Shown: positions 24,140-32,552 of the stretch, piece by piece
How positions within the stretch are numbered: the first letter of the stretch is position 1
Layout of the letters: each line of letters opens with the position of its first letter
Assembly (NCBI RefSeq): GCF_001613065.1
Contig: NZ_BDBQ01000037.1
Span: 124,001-188,000 of the forward strand
Reading direction: 5' to 3'
Length of the DNA: 64,000 nucleotides
From: Nocardia miyunensis NBRC 108239
GTDB taxonomy: Bacteria > Actinomycetota > Actinomycetes > Mycobacteriales > Mycobacteriaceae
Notes under the pieces: generated by a model
Told to the model about the DNA's origin: nothing
Seen by the model: only the letters and a program-made list of their open reading frames with translations
Databases searched by the model: none
Program-made: the position numbers and the translations under genes

Positions 24140-27136
24140 TCAGCGCCCCTGCCAGACCGGGGGGCGTTTCTGCGCGAAGGCCAGCACGCCCTCGGCGGCG
24201 TCCTGGGAGGACAGTGCGGGTGCGGCGAGTTCGCCCTGCCGGGTGAACGCCTCGTCGGTGGGCCAGTCGGCGGATTCGTCGATGATGCGTTTGCTGGCCT
24301 GGATGCTCAGCGGGGCGTTCACCGCGATGCGCTCGGCCAGTGCCAGGGCCGCGTCCAGGGCGTGGCCGGGTTCGGCGAGTTCGTTGACCAGGCCCAGTTC
24401 CGCAGCGCGGGTGGCGGTGATCGGGTCGCCGGTCAGCGCGAGTTCCATCGCTATCGCGCGGGGGATCCGCTGGGCCAGGCGCAGCACGCCGCCGCCGACC
24501 GCGACCAGGCCGCGTTTGACCTCCGGGATGCCGAACGTCGAATCCTGTGCGGCGACAACCAGATCCGCGGCCAGTGCCAGTTCGCAGCCACCGGCCAGGG
24601 CGGGGCCCTCCACGGCGGCGATGAGCGGTTTGGTCGGTGGTTCGGCGGTGATGCCCAGCGGGCCGCGCCCCTCGGTGATCGGTACCTCGCCGGTGGCAGC
24701 GGCCTTGAGATCCATTCCGGCGCTGAAGTATCCGCCCGCGCCGGTGATGATGGCGACCTGTGCGGTGGGGTCGGCCTCGAAGGCGTCCAGGGCGCGTTCG
24801 ATACCCAGCGCGGTGGCCAGGTTCACCGCGTTGCGCACCTGCGGGCGGTTGAGGGTGATGATGGTGACCGGGCCGCTGCGTTCGACCAGCACCGGCGGCG
24901 GTGGCGGCGGGGGCAGTTCGGTGCGTTCGCGGGTTTGCACGGTGATCTGCCCGTCCGAGACGGTCACCGGCAGGCCGAGCAGATCGTCGTCGACCAGGTC
25001 GCTGATCAGGTCGGATTGTGTGCTGCGCAGCAGGATTCGCGCGCCGTCGGGGGTCAGCAGGCTCAGTATCGCGGCTTCGGGTTCGCCGTCGCGGCCGAAC
25101 GGGACCGTGTAGGCCTCGATCACCGCGGGGCCCTGGTGTTCGCTGCGGGCCGGGCGGGCGGGCGGGTTGTCGATGACGGGGGTCAGGTGCCGGTAGGGGG
25201 TGCGCGGCGGGGTGGCCGAGTAGACGCCCAGGGCGTGTTTGGTGACGTACCAGCCCAGTGAGGTGGACAGCCCGTAGGACTGCGGGTCCGCGCGCAGCGC
25301 GGTGACCAGGGAGGCGACCGCGTGGCCCCCGTAGTTGTTGCCGGGTCCGCCGCCGAAGGTGAGCCCGCCGGTCACCGACAGCGGGCGCTTCGGGTCCTCG
25401 AGTGCCAAGCCCAGCTCGCGCGCGGCGATCTGCACCGCCACCGGGAAGCAGGCGTACAGGTCGACGTGGGTGAGATCGTCCGCGTTGATTCCCGCGTGTG
25501 CGAGTGCGGCCGCGCCGAGGGTGCGGATGGCCGGGGAGGCGGCCAGTTCGCCGCGTTCGCTGGTGAACCATTCGTCGTGGCCCGAGGCGCCCGCGTGCAG
25601 GAATACCCACTTGTCCTGCGGGATTCCGGCGTCGTGCGCGGCCGCGGCGCTGGTCAGGATGATGCCGCTGGCCATGTCGACCTGCAGGTTGGCGCATTCG
25701 AGTTTGGTGTAGGGGGTGGAGATCATGCGGTTGTCCGCGGTGGGTGTGGCGATCTGCTCGGCGGTGAATTCCTGTGGCTGCCAAGCGTATTGGTTGGCCG
25801 CGCCGATGGTGGAGAAGCCGGACCACAGCCGGGCGATGGCCGCGGCGTGTTCGGCGGGGGTGCGGCCGAGGCGATGGCGGTTGGCCGATTCCAGCAGCGC
25901 GTACATGTTGATCGGCGCGATGAGCCCGGCGGCGGTCTCCGCGGCGTTGTTGGCGGGTTTGTCGATGCCGACGGTGCGGGTCGGGGTGGTCGCGGCGGTC
26001 TGGGCGGGCCAGCCCGGATCGATTCCGGCGCGCTGGGCCGCGGCCTGGGTGGCGCCGGCCTCGGTGCCGGTGACCAGCACGATGTCGTACTCCCCCGCCG
26101 CGATCGCGGCGGCGGCCTCGTTGAGCACCAGTTGGCCGCCGTCGCCGCCGAAGGTGCTGGACTGCACGGTGTCCACCGGGCCCGCGCCGACCCGTTCGGC
26201 GACCACCGCACCCAGATCGCGGTACTGCCAGGACGCGCACGCCACCGCGTAGACCGCGTCGGCGGCGCGCAGCAGGGACTCGTCCGTGCCGGTGTCCTGT
26301 GCTGCGCGGCGCAGTGCCTGCACCGCGAGCGTTGCCGGGTCTCGGTACTGCTGGTCGGGGGTGCGTTGCACCACCTGGCCCACACCGGCCAGCACAGGGG
26401 TCGAGGGATCTAGTTCGATACCGGATGCGGTGTGCAGCACGGGCTTTCGCGCGGTCTTCGTATCCACCGGTCCGGCCGCGGCGATCGCGGCGGGCAGCCG
26501 GTCGAGGGATTCGCGCATGGCCTCACCCAGGCTGCGGGCCACCGATCCGCCCAGCGGGCCGTCGATGGGCGGTCCGGCCACCCCGGCGTCGAAATCCACG
26601 ACGGTCTGTTCGCCGGAGCCCGAGACGGTGATCCAGTAGCCCAGTCGCACCTGCTGCGGGGCCTGGCCGCGCAGTTCGAATCCGCGGTCCCCGGCCGCGA
26701 CGACCGTCCAGGCGATCTCCACCGGCAGTCCCATGATCTGGGCCTGCTGGGTGAACTCCGCGCCCTCGCGGACCGCGCCGGGCGGATCGCCGCGCCAGCC
26801 GCCGTGCAGGACGAACCAGTCGCCGAGCCGGTTCAGATCACGCAGATACGCCGCGACGGTCTCCACCGGGGCGTCCACGAGCTGGTCGGCGTGGGCGATC
26901 TTGGCGAATTCGCTCAATCCGGCCGGTGCCAGCCGTTCGCGCCGCTCCTCCGCCGAGGAGGAGGCGGGGGTCGGCGGCGTCTGCGGGGCCGGTCCGGGAG
27001 CAGATGCCTTCCTGCTCGCCACCACGCCCGCGATCAGTTCGCGGGCGATCCGCGGGTTCTTGCGGACCATCGCGGCAAATTCCCCGCCCGCGCGCAGTTG
27101 TTTACGCACCGAACGGATTCGATCGACACCGGACAC
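24140..27136 (-). CDS. Three-domain fusion: SRPBCC, thiolase-like, enoyl-CoA hydratase
   Basis: One uninterrupted 998-residue frame. Residues about 75-215 form a SRPBCC/polyketide-cyclase-like lipid-binding domain (ADQLVDAPVETVAAYLRDLN, DWFVLHGGW). Residues about 245-710 are a thiolase-like domain (STPVLAGVGQVVQRTPDQ, VDLYACFPVAVQIAARELGL, SVTGGLTFGGGPGNNYGGHA). The usual nucleophilic Cys position reads QSSTFGGDGGQ, so it belongs to the Cys-less thiolase-like branch. Residues about 740-998 are a crotonase: GGYFSAGMDLKAA (oxyanion hole), ALAGGCELALAADLVVA and FGIPEVKRGLV with the catalytic-type Glu. It probably acts on CoA thioesters of a lipid or steroid; the reaction is not known. Start GTG 27136. 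Confidence 0.85.
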   Translation of the reverse strand: MSGVDRIRSVRKQLRAGGEFAAMVRKNPRIARELIAGVVASRKASAPGPAPQTPPTPASSSAEERRERLAPAGLSEFAKIAHADQLVDAPVETVAAYLRDLNRLGDWFVLHGGWRGDPPGAVREGAEFTQQAQIMGLPVEIAWTVVAAGDRGFELRGQAPQQVRLGYWITVSGSGEQTVVDFDAGVAGPPIDGPLGGSVARSLGEAMRESLDRLPAAIAAAGPVDTKTARKPVLHTASGIELDPSTPVLAGVGQVVQRTPDQQYRDPATLAVQALRRAAQDTGTDESLLRAADAVYAVACASWQYRDLGAVVAERVGAGPVDTVQSSTFGGDGGQLVLNEAAAAIAAGEYDIVLVTGTEAGATQAAAQRAGIDPGWPAQTAATTPTRTVGIDKPANNAAETAAGLIAPINMYALLESANRHRLGRTPAEHAAAIARLWSGFSTIGAANQYAWQPQEFTAEQIATPTADNRMISTPYTKLECANLQVDMASGIILTSAAAAHDAGIPQDKWVFLHAGASGHDEWFTSERGELAASPAIRTLGAAALAHAGINADDLTHVDLYACFPVAVQIAARELGLALEDPKRPLSVTGGLTFGGGPGNNYGGHAVASLVTALRADPQSYGLSTSLGWYVTKHALGVYSATPPRTPYRHLTPVIDNPPARPARSEHQGPAVIEAYTVPFGRDGEPEAAILSLLTPDGARILLRSTQSDLISDLVDDDLLGLPVTVSDGQITVQTRERTELPPPPPPPVLVERSGPVTIITLNRPQVRNAVNLATALGIERALDAFEADPTAQVAIITGAGGYFSAGMDLKAAATGEVPITEGRGPLGITAEPPTKPLIAAVEGPALAGGCELALAADLVVAAQDSTFGIPEVKRGLVAVGGGVLRLAQRIPRAIAMELALTGDPITATRAAELGLVNELAEPGHALDAALALAERIAVNAPLSIQASKRIIDESADWPTDEAFTRQGELAAPALSSQDAAEGVLAFAQKRPPVWQGR

Positions 27137-27406
27137 AGCTCACACCGTCCTATCTCCTCGAGCGAGTACGAGACTATGCGACGATGCGCGCCCTCGCCCG
27201 CCCCGGCTACCTTCGGGCATCGGAAGGCTGTACCGACCCCGGAGCCGATGACCACGCCCAGCCGCCCGAGTTCCGCGCCGATGCGCGCGTTCGTCCGCTG
27301 CCCCGCAACGCGCCGCCGAGTTCCGAGAGACAGCCGCGGCACGCACGGGCCGAATTCACCGCGGCTCCGATGGATCCGAACACCTCCGGCGGCGCGGGAG
27401 GTGTGG

Positions 27407-28645
27407 TTACAGTCCGATGCCCAGCAGGGCGTCCACGGCGGTGGCGATCGCGGCGGGCGCGGTGGTGTCCGGGCCGCCGTATTCGAGGGCTTCGCGGGCC
27501 CAGTTGTCCACCGCGGCAAGTGCTTTGGGGGTGTCCAGGTCGTCGGCCAGGTGCTGGCGCAGCCGCGCGACGGTATCGGTGGCGTCGGGGCCCGAGTCCA
27601 GGGCCGCCGCGCGCTTCCAGGTGTCCAGCCGCGAGAGTGCCTGTGCCAGAACCGGATCGGACCATTCGCGATCCTGCCGGTAATGCCCGGCGAGCAGGCC
27701 GAGGCGGATCGCGGCGGGATCCACGCCCGTGCGGCGCAACCGGGACACGAACACCAGATTCCCGCGCGATTTGGACATCTTCTCCCCGTCCAGGCCGATC
27801 AGGCCCGCGTGCACGTAGTGCCGGGCGAATCGGCGACCGGCCACCAGCGCCTCGGCGTGCGCCGCGGAATACTCGTGATGCGGGTAGATCAGATCGCTGC
27901 CCCCGCCCTGGATGTCGAACTCGGGGCCGATGCGGTTCAAAGCGATTGCCGCGCACTCGATGTGCCAGCCCGGACGGCCGTCCCCGAACGGCGAGGGCCA
28001 CGACGGCTCGCCCGGGCGTGCCGCACGCCACAGCAGCGCATCGATCGGGTCGTGCTTGCCGGGCCTGGTGGGATCCCCGCCGCGCTCGGCGAACAGCCGG
28101 TCCATCGTGGCGCGGTCGTACCCGGACTCGTACCCGAACTGTTCGGTGGCGTCGTGGCGGAAGTACACATCCGGGTACTGCGCGTCCGGCACCACGTACG
28201 CCGCGCCCGAGGCCAGCAGTTTGTCCACCAGTTCCACGACCTCGCCGACCGATTCGATGGCGCCGATGTACTCGCGCGGCGGCAGCACCCGCAACTCGGT
28301 CATATCCTCACGGAACAGGGCGATCTCGCGGCTGCCCAGCTCACGCCAGTCCACGCCGTCGCGGTCGGCGCGTTCGAACAGCGGATCGTCCACGTCGGTC
28401 ACGTTCTGCACGTAGTGCACCTCGTGCCCGCCGTCGCGCAGCACCCGGTTGACCAGATCGAAGGTCAGGTAGGTGGCCGCGTGCCCCAGATGGGTCGCGT
28501 CGTAGGGAGTGATGCCACACACGTACATGGTGGCGGTGGGGCCGGGGGTGACCGGGCGCACCTGCGCGTCGGCGGTGTCGAACAACCGCAACGGCGGTCC
28601 GGATCCGGGGACGGTCGGGACAGCGATATCGGACCAGGACTGCAT
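27407..28645 (-). CDS. mshC: Mycothiol biosynthesis cysteine ligase MshC
   Basis: A 412-residue class I aminoacyl-tRNA synthetase-like enzyme that joins cysteine to GlcN-Ins, the third step of mycothiol synthesis. It has YVCGITPYDATHLGHAATYL (zinc Cys and the HIGH-type motif), WHIECAAIALN (second zinc Cys), GGGSDLIYPHHEYSAAHAEA and the KMSKS loop EKMSKSRGNLVFVS. Length and order match MshC rather than cysteinyl-tRNA synthetase, which is longer. The N-terminus MQSWSDIAVP is the usual one, so the second of two adjacent ATGs is used. It is followed on the same strand by nothing closer than the fusion gene, and sits downstream of the SCO1664-type cluster, as in many actinobacteria. Confidence 0.96.
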   Translation of the reverse strand: MQSWSDIAVPTVPGSGPPLRLFDTADAQVRPVTPGPTATMYVCGITPYDATHLGHAATYLTFDLVNRVLRDGGHEVHYVQNVTDVDDPLFERADRDGVDWRELGSREIALFREDMTELRVLPPREYIGAIESVGEVVELVDKLLASGAAYVVPDAQYPDVYFRHDATEQFGYESGYDRATMDRLFAERGGDPTRPGKHDPIDALLWRAARPGEPSWPSPFGDGRPGWHIECAAIALNRIGPEFDIQGGGSDLIYPHHEYSAAHAEALVAGRRFARHYVHAGLIGLDGEKMSKSRGNLVFVSRLRRTGVDPAAIRLGLLAGHYRQDREWSDPVLAQALSRLDTWKRAAALDSGPDATDTVARLRQHLADDLDTPKALAAVDNWAREALEYGGPDTTAPAAIATAVDALLGIGL

Positions 28646-28803
28646 CATTCGAGAGTAAAGGTTTCAGCGGCCCGTGCGCCCGCCGCCCCCGCGTACCGGT
28701 GCCGTGGCGCACTCGCGGGCACCTGTGCTCACCTGCGTCGGGGCACCGGATGCGCAACCGCAACCATTGCAATCTCGCAGGACCGAAAACCGGCGCGGCG
28801 AGC

Positions 28804-29643
28804 TCAGAACGCGGGCCAGGGAATCGGGCGCGACGTGCGCGGCAGCGGCATCACCGGATCATCGCGCAGCCGCCGCCCCCGGGTGAGCAGTGCGTCGATC
28901 TCCTCGTCGGTGATGTGCTCGGCCAGCGAATCACCGATCGTGCCCGGCAGGGCCTCGACGAAGGCGGTGATGTCGGTGATCAGCTCCTGCTCGACCGGCT
29001 CACCGGCCCACCCCCACAGCACCGTGCGCAACTTCGGTTCGGTGTGCAGGCAGATGCCGTGATCGACCCCGTACACCGTGCCGTCCAAGCCCTCGAGGGC
29101 GTGTCCGCCCTTGCGGTCGGCATTGTTCAGCAGCACATCGAGCACCGCCATGCGTTGCAGGCGCGGATCGTCCGCGTGCACCAGCGACACCTCGGCACCC
29201 GCGCCGTCGACCGCGCGCAGCACCTCCCGGAATCCCTCGGGCACCGCACCGGCGGGCACCAGATCCACCAGATCGAGGCGATCGCCGCGTTCGGTGTGGT
29301 TGTCCACCGATTCCACCCAGCGCTGCACCATGCCCGGCCCCAGCGGGCCTTCCCGCAGGATCGTCTCCGGGATCACCGTCCAGCCCAGCGCCCGCGACAC
29401 CAGATAGGAGGCGACCTCGCGGCCCGCGAGGGTGCCGTCCGGGAAATCCCACAGCGGGCGTTCCCCGCGCACCGGTTTGTACACCACGCGCACACCCGCA
29501 TCGGATGCCGATTCGCGGACCGTGCCATCGGGGCCGATCTCACACACCAGCGTCAGATTGCTGGCCGTGCTGACCCGCCCGATCACCGCCAGGTCACCGG
29601 CGTAGAACGGGTCGCACCCGCGCCCTGTGGTCGCCTCGCTCAC
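28804..29643 (-). CDS. SCO1664-family protein (PI3/PI4-kinase-like fold)
   Basis: A 279-residue conserved actinobacterial protein. LDVLLNNADRKGGHAL and TVYGVDHGICLHTEPK correspond to the catalytic loop (Asp and Asn) and the DHG metal motif of atypical PI3/PI4-kinase-like folds, and VYKPVRGERPLWDFPDGTLA is the nucleotide-binding part with a Lys. Biochemical activity of the family is not established. It starts three bases after the DUF3090 stop, so the two are surely cotranscribed. The trio with DUF3090 and the phosphomutase is conserved next to mshC-type genes, as in M. tuberculosis Rv2133c-Rv2135c. Confidence 0.92.
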   Translation of the reverse strand: MSEATTGRGCDPFYAGDLAVIGRVSTASNLTLVCEIGPDGTVRESASDAGVRVVYKPVRGERPLWDFPDGTLAGREVASYLVSRALGWTVIPETILREGPLGPGMVQRWVESVDNHTERGDRLDLVDLVPAGAVPEGFREVLRAVDGAGAEVSLVHADDPRLQRMAVLDVLLNNADRKGGHALEGLDGTVYGVDHGICLHTEPKLRTVLWGWAGEPVEQELITDITAFVEALPGTIGDSLAEHITDEEIDALLTRGRRLRDDPVMPLPRTSRPIPWPAF

Positions 29644-29646
29644 CGG

Positions 29647-30231
29647 TCAGTCCTCGAGGTCGGCCGCACCGAAGATCCCGCCGCGCTTGTAGCCGTTGGT
29701 GCGCACACACATATGCCCCTTCGTCGACAGCGGTTCCCCGCACAGCGGGCACGGCGGCCGCCCGGCCGCTATCACCCGCGCGGACCGCAGCGCGAACTCC
29801 CGCGCCTGCGACGGAGTCAGGAACACCCGCACCGCGTCGGGGCCCTCCTCGGTGTCGTCCAGCACCACCGACTCGTCCACCTCGGTCTCGGTGATCGCCA
29901 GCAACTCCACCACCACCGCGTTGGCGTCCGCGTCCCAGCCCAGACCCATGGTGCCGACGCGGAACTCCGCGTCGATCGGGGTCTGCAACGGCCCGGTGTC
30001 GTTCACATCGTCCGCTTGGGGCGGCACACTCGCGCCGAACCGGCGCGCCACCTCGTCCAGCAGTAGACCCATCCGATCGGCTAGCACCTTGACCTGCTGC
30101 TTCTCCAACAGCACGCTGACCACCCGCGGTTCCTGAACGGCCTGCAGATAGAAGGAGCGATCGCCTGGTTCACCGACCGTCCCGGCGACGAAACGATCGG
30201 GGGTGCGAAACACGTGGATTGCTCGGCTCAT
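29647..30231 (-). CDS. DUF3090 family protein
   Basis: A 194-residue protein starting MSRAIHVFRTPDRFVAGTVG, the family N-terminus, with AGGAGGTGCAG just upstream. The C-terminus has a zinc-ribbon-like CPLCGEPL and HMCVRTNGY, four candidate ligands. The middle has the acidic stretch VDESVVLDDTEEGPDAVRVF. The family is nearly always next to SCO1664-type and MSMEG_4193-type genes, so the three probably act together; no function is established. The spacing to the phosphomutase upstream is 32 bases. Confidence 0.93.
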   Translation of the reverse strand: MSRAIHVFRTPDRFVAGTVGEPGDRSFYLQAVQEPRVVSVLLEKQQVKVLADRMGLLLDEVARRFGASVPPQADDVNDTGPLQTPIDAEFRVGTMGLGWDADANAVVVELLAITETEVDESVVLDDTEEGPDAVRVFLTPSQAREFALRSARVIAAGRPPCPLCGEPLSTKGHMCVRTNGYKRGGIFGAADLED

Positions 30232-30263
30232 CTGCACCTCCTGAAACCACACTGCACTACTTA

Positions 30264-31037
30264 CTACAAAGAGTCGGGGCGTTGCGCATTCTCATTATCC
30301 GCATCCGGGGTTCGCCCGCCCGCCGCAGGACCGCCGCCCTCGGCCGGGGCGGGGCCGACCTCGCCGCCCGGAACCGGACCGGCCGGCTCGCGCGAGCGCT
30401 GCTCGGGAGTGGTCGCCAGCGCCGACAGGTCGGTGCCGGTGTCGTTGCTGCGCCACACCGACGGGCCTGCCGGGGTGTACCGCACGACACTGATCGAGGC
30501 CGGTTCCACCATCAGGCGCTGGAATCCGTCCAGATGGATGCCCAAGGCGTCGGCGAGCACCGATTTGATCACATCGCCGTGTGTGCACGCCACCCACAGC
30601 GCATCGCGGTCGTGCTGCTCGGCGAAGCGCCGATCGTGTTCCCGGATCGCGGCCACCGCCCGGTACTGCACATCGGCCAGGCCCTCCCCGCCGGGGAACA
30701 CCGCGCCCGAGGCGTGCCGCTGCACCACCGACCACAGCGGTTCCTTCACCAGTTCGGACAGTTTGCGCCCGGTCCAGTCGCCGTAGTCGACCTCCACGAG
30801 GCGTTCCTCGGTCACCGGGTCCAGGGCCAGCTTTTCCGCCAGCGGGGCCACGGTGCGCGCGCAGCGCAGCAGCGGGGAGACCACGATGTGCTCGATCGGC
30901 AAGGGGGCCAAGCGTTCCGCCAACGCGCGGGCCTGTTCGCGGCCGCGTTCGGTGAGTTCCACTCCGGGGGTGCGCCCGGACAGCGTGTGGGCCGTGTTCG
31001 AGGTCGACACCCCGTGCCGGAGCAGGATCACCGTCAT
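30264..31037 (-). CDS. Histidine phosphatase, MSMEG_4193 family phosphomutase-like
   Basis: A 257-residue protein of the phosphoglycerate-mutase-like superfamily. VILLRHGVSTSNT contains the catalytic RHG, SPLLRCARTV a phosphate-binding Arg, VDYGDWTGRKLSELVKEPLW a mid-protein signature, and WVACTHGDVIKSVL the second His. All catalytic residues are present. The family's true substrate is unknown; it is called a putative phosphomutase by homology. The last 45 residues are Gly/Pro/Ala-rich and probably disordered. It is the first gene of a three-gene operon with DUF3090 and the SCO1664-type protein. Confidence 0.92.
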   Translation of the reverse strand: MTVILLRHGVSTSNTAHTLSGRTPGVELTERGREQARALAERLAPLPIEHIVVSPLLRCARTVAPLAEKLALDPVTEERLVEVDYGDWTGRKLSELVKEPLWSVVQRHASGAVFPGGEGLADVQYRAVAAIREHDRRFAEQHDRDALWVACTHGDVIKSVLADALGIHLDGFQRLMVEPASISVVRYTPAGPSVWRSNDTGTDLSALATTPEQRSREPAGPVPGGEVGPAPAEGGGPAAGGRTPDADNENAQRPDSL

Positions 31038-31328
31038 GCCCCCAGCCTAGGCGATCGCACCGTTCCGGCCACGCGACGAGCGGCACACGCACCCGATCCC
31101 GATTACGCTCACGGCGAATCCGGTTCCGGCGAAGACGATTTCGCTGCTCGGGCGGTGTGCTGGAGCACGCGCCGATGCGCGGCGCGCACCCGTTCCCGGA
31201 ATTCGGGTGCGGGTGCGCGACCGCGACGCACACCCGACCGGAGGCTCCGGCGGTTCGCCGTGCCTTAGCCGCATCCGAACGGGTTGTGGCCCTAGGCTCT
31301 TGGATGTGACGGAAGTATGCGCACGGTG

Positions 31329-32288
31329 ATGGAACAGCGGGCGGTCGGGCGCAGTGGCCTGCGGGTCTCCCGAATCGGCCTGGCCACCCACACCTGGGGC
31401 AGGGAGACCGACCCGGACGACGCGGCGGTACAACTGGTGGCGTTCGTCGAGGCCGGTGGCACGCTGCTGGACACCTCACCCGCCTACGGGGGCGGTGCCG
31501 CGCAACGCATCCTGGGCGAGCTGATCGGCGAACTGGTGCCGCGGCACGATCTGGTGATCAGCGGATGCGCCGGGATCACCCCGGTGCCGGTCACCGATCC
31601 GGACGGGGCACCGGCCGCGGAGCCTCGCTGGCGGGTGGACGCCTCGCGGCGCACCCTGCTGCGCCAGCTCGATCAGACCCTGACCGCGCTGGACACCGAC
31701 CACCTCGACATCTGGAGTGTGGCGGCCTGGGATCCGCACACCCCGCTGGACGAGATCACCGCCACCGTGCAGGACGCGGTGCGCTCGGGCAAGGTCCGCT
31801 ACGGCGGGGTGCGCGGACTGGACGCCTGGCAGCTGGCCACCATGGCGTGCACCGCGCCGATCACCGTCGCGCAGACCCCGTACTCGCTGCTCGCGCGCGG
31901 GATCGAACACGACATCGTGCCCGCCGCGCAGCATCACGGACTCGGGCTCATCGCGACCACGCCGCTGGCCTGGGGCATCCTGACCGGCAAATACCGGGAC
32001 GGGGTGCCCGCCGATTCGCGCGGGGCGGACGAGGCCGGTGGCGCGCAGATCCGCGACCGCATCGACGAGCACGCCGACCGGGTGGTGGACGCGCTGATCA
32101 CCGCCGCGGACGGCCTGGGCACCTCCCCGCTGGCCGTGGCGCTGGCCTGGGTGCGCGACCGGCCCGCGGTGGCCTCGCTGATCGTGGGGGCACGCGATAT
32201 GGGCCAGCTCACCGGTGTGCTGGCCGCGGAGACCCTGGAGTTGCCGCGCGCGATCGCCGCGGCCCTGGACGACGTCAGCAGTATCTGA
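31329..32288 (+). CDS. Aldo/keto reductase-family protein lacking catalytic Lys and His
   Basis: A 319-residue TIM-barrel protein. MEQRAVGRSGLRVSRIGLAT is the standard AKR start, so ATG 31329 is preferred to 31317. The tetrad Asp and Tyr are present in TLLDTSPAYGGG. The Lys that should follow beta strand 3 is replaced (DLVISGCAGI where xxTK is usual), and the tetrad His is replaced by Ala (DIWSVAAWDP where xxxHxxDP is usual). The cofactor-binding end SLIVGARDMGQLTGVLAAE is kept. It may bind NADPH without ordinary reductase activity, or use other residues. It is divergent from the phosphomutase operon. Confidence 0.88.
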   Translation: MEQRAVGRSGLRVSRIGLATHTWGRETDPDDAAVQLVAFVEAGGTLLDTSPAYGGGAAQRILGELIGELVPRHDLVISGCAGITPVPVTDPDGAPAAEPRWRVDASRRTLLRQLDQTLTALDTDHLDIWSVAAWDPHTPLDEITATVQDAVRSGKVRYGGVRGLDAWQLATMACTAPITVAQTPYSLLARGIEHDIVPAAQHHGLGLIATTPLAWGILTGKYRDGVPADSRGADEAGGAQIRDRIDEHADRVVDALITAADGLGTSPLAVALAWVRDRPAVASLIVGARDMGQLTGVLAAETLELPRAIAAALDDVSSI

Positions 32289-32538
32289 CCGGTCCAGCCG
32301 AGCCGGTTCCGGCCCGCGATCCGCTCGCGGTTCCGAAGCGGTGGTCCCGTGGCCGGTCGCCGATCCGCGCCCTGGACACCGCATCCGGCGCCGGCAGTCG
32401 CGGGATCCGGGCCGCAACGAGCGTGCCTCGTTCCTGAACCGCGAGCTGCCAACCCGGCTCGCGCAACGATTCCGGCCCGATGCGGTCTGCCGCGCGGGAT
32501 GACCGGCCGGGTCGATGTCCGGTGCGCGGGGACACCAC

Positions 32539-32552
32539 TTAGGCTTGCCTTC
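32539..32552 (+). promoter_or_regulatory. IdeR/DtxR-like box at the hmuT start
   Basis: TTAGGCTTGCCTTC contains the inverted half-sites AGGC-TT-GCCT, close to the iron-box core TTAGGNTAGNCTAA. TAGGCT could also serve as a -10 element, which would place the transcript start at or next to the ATG of hmuT (leaderless). Iron repression of a heme importer is expected. The match is partial. Confidence 0.45.
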
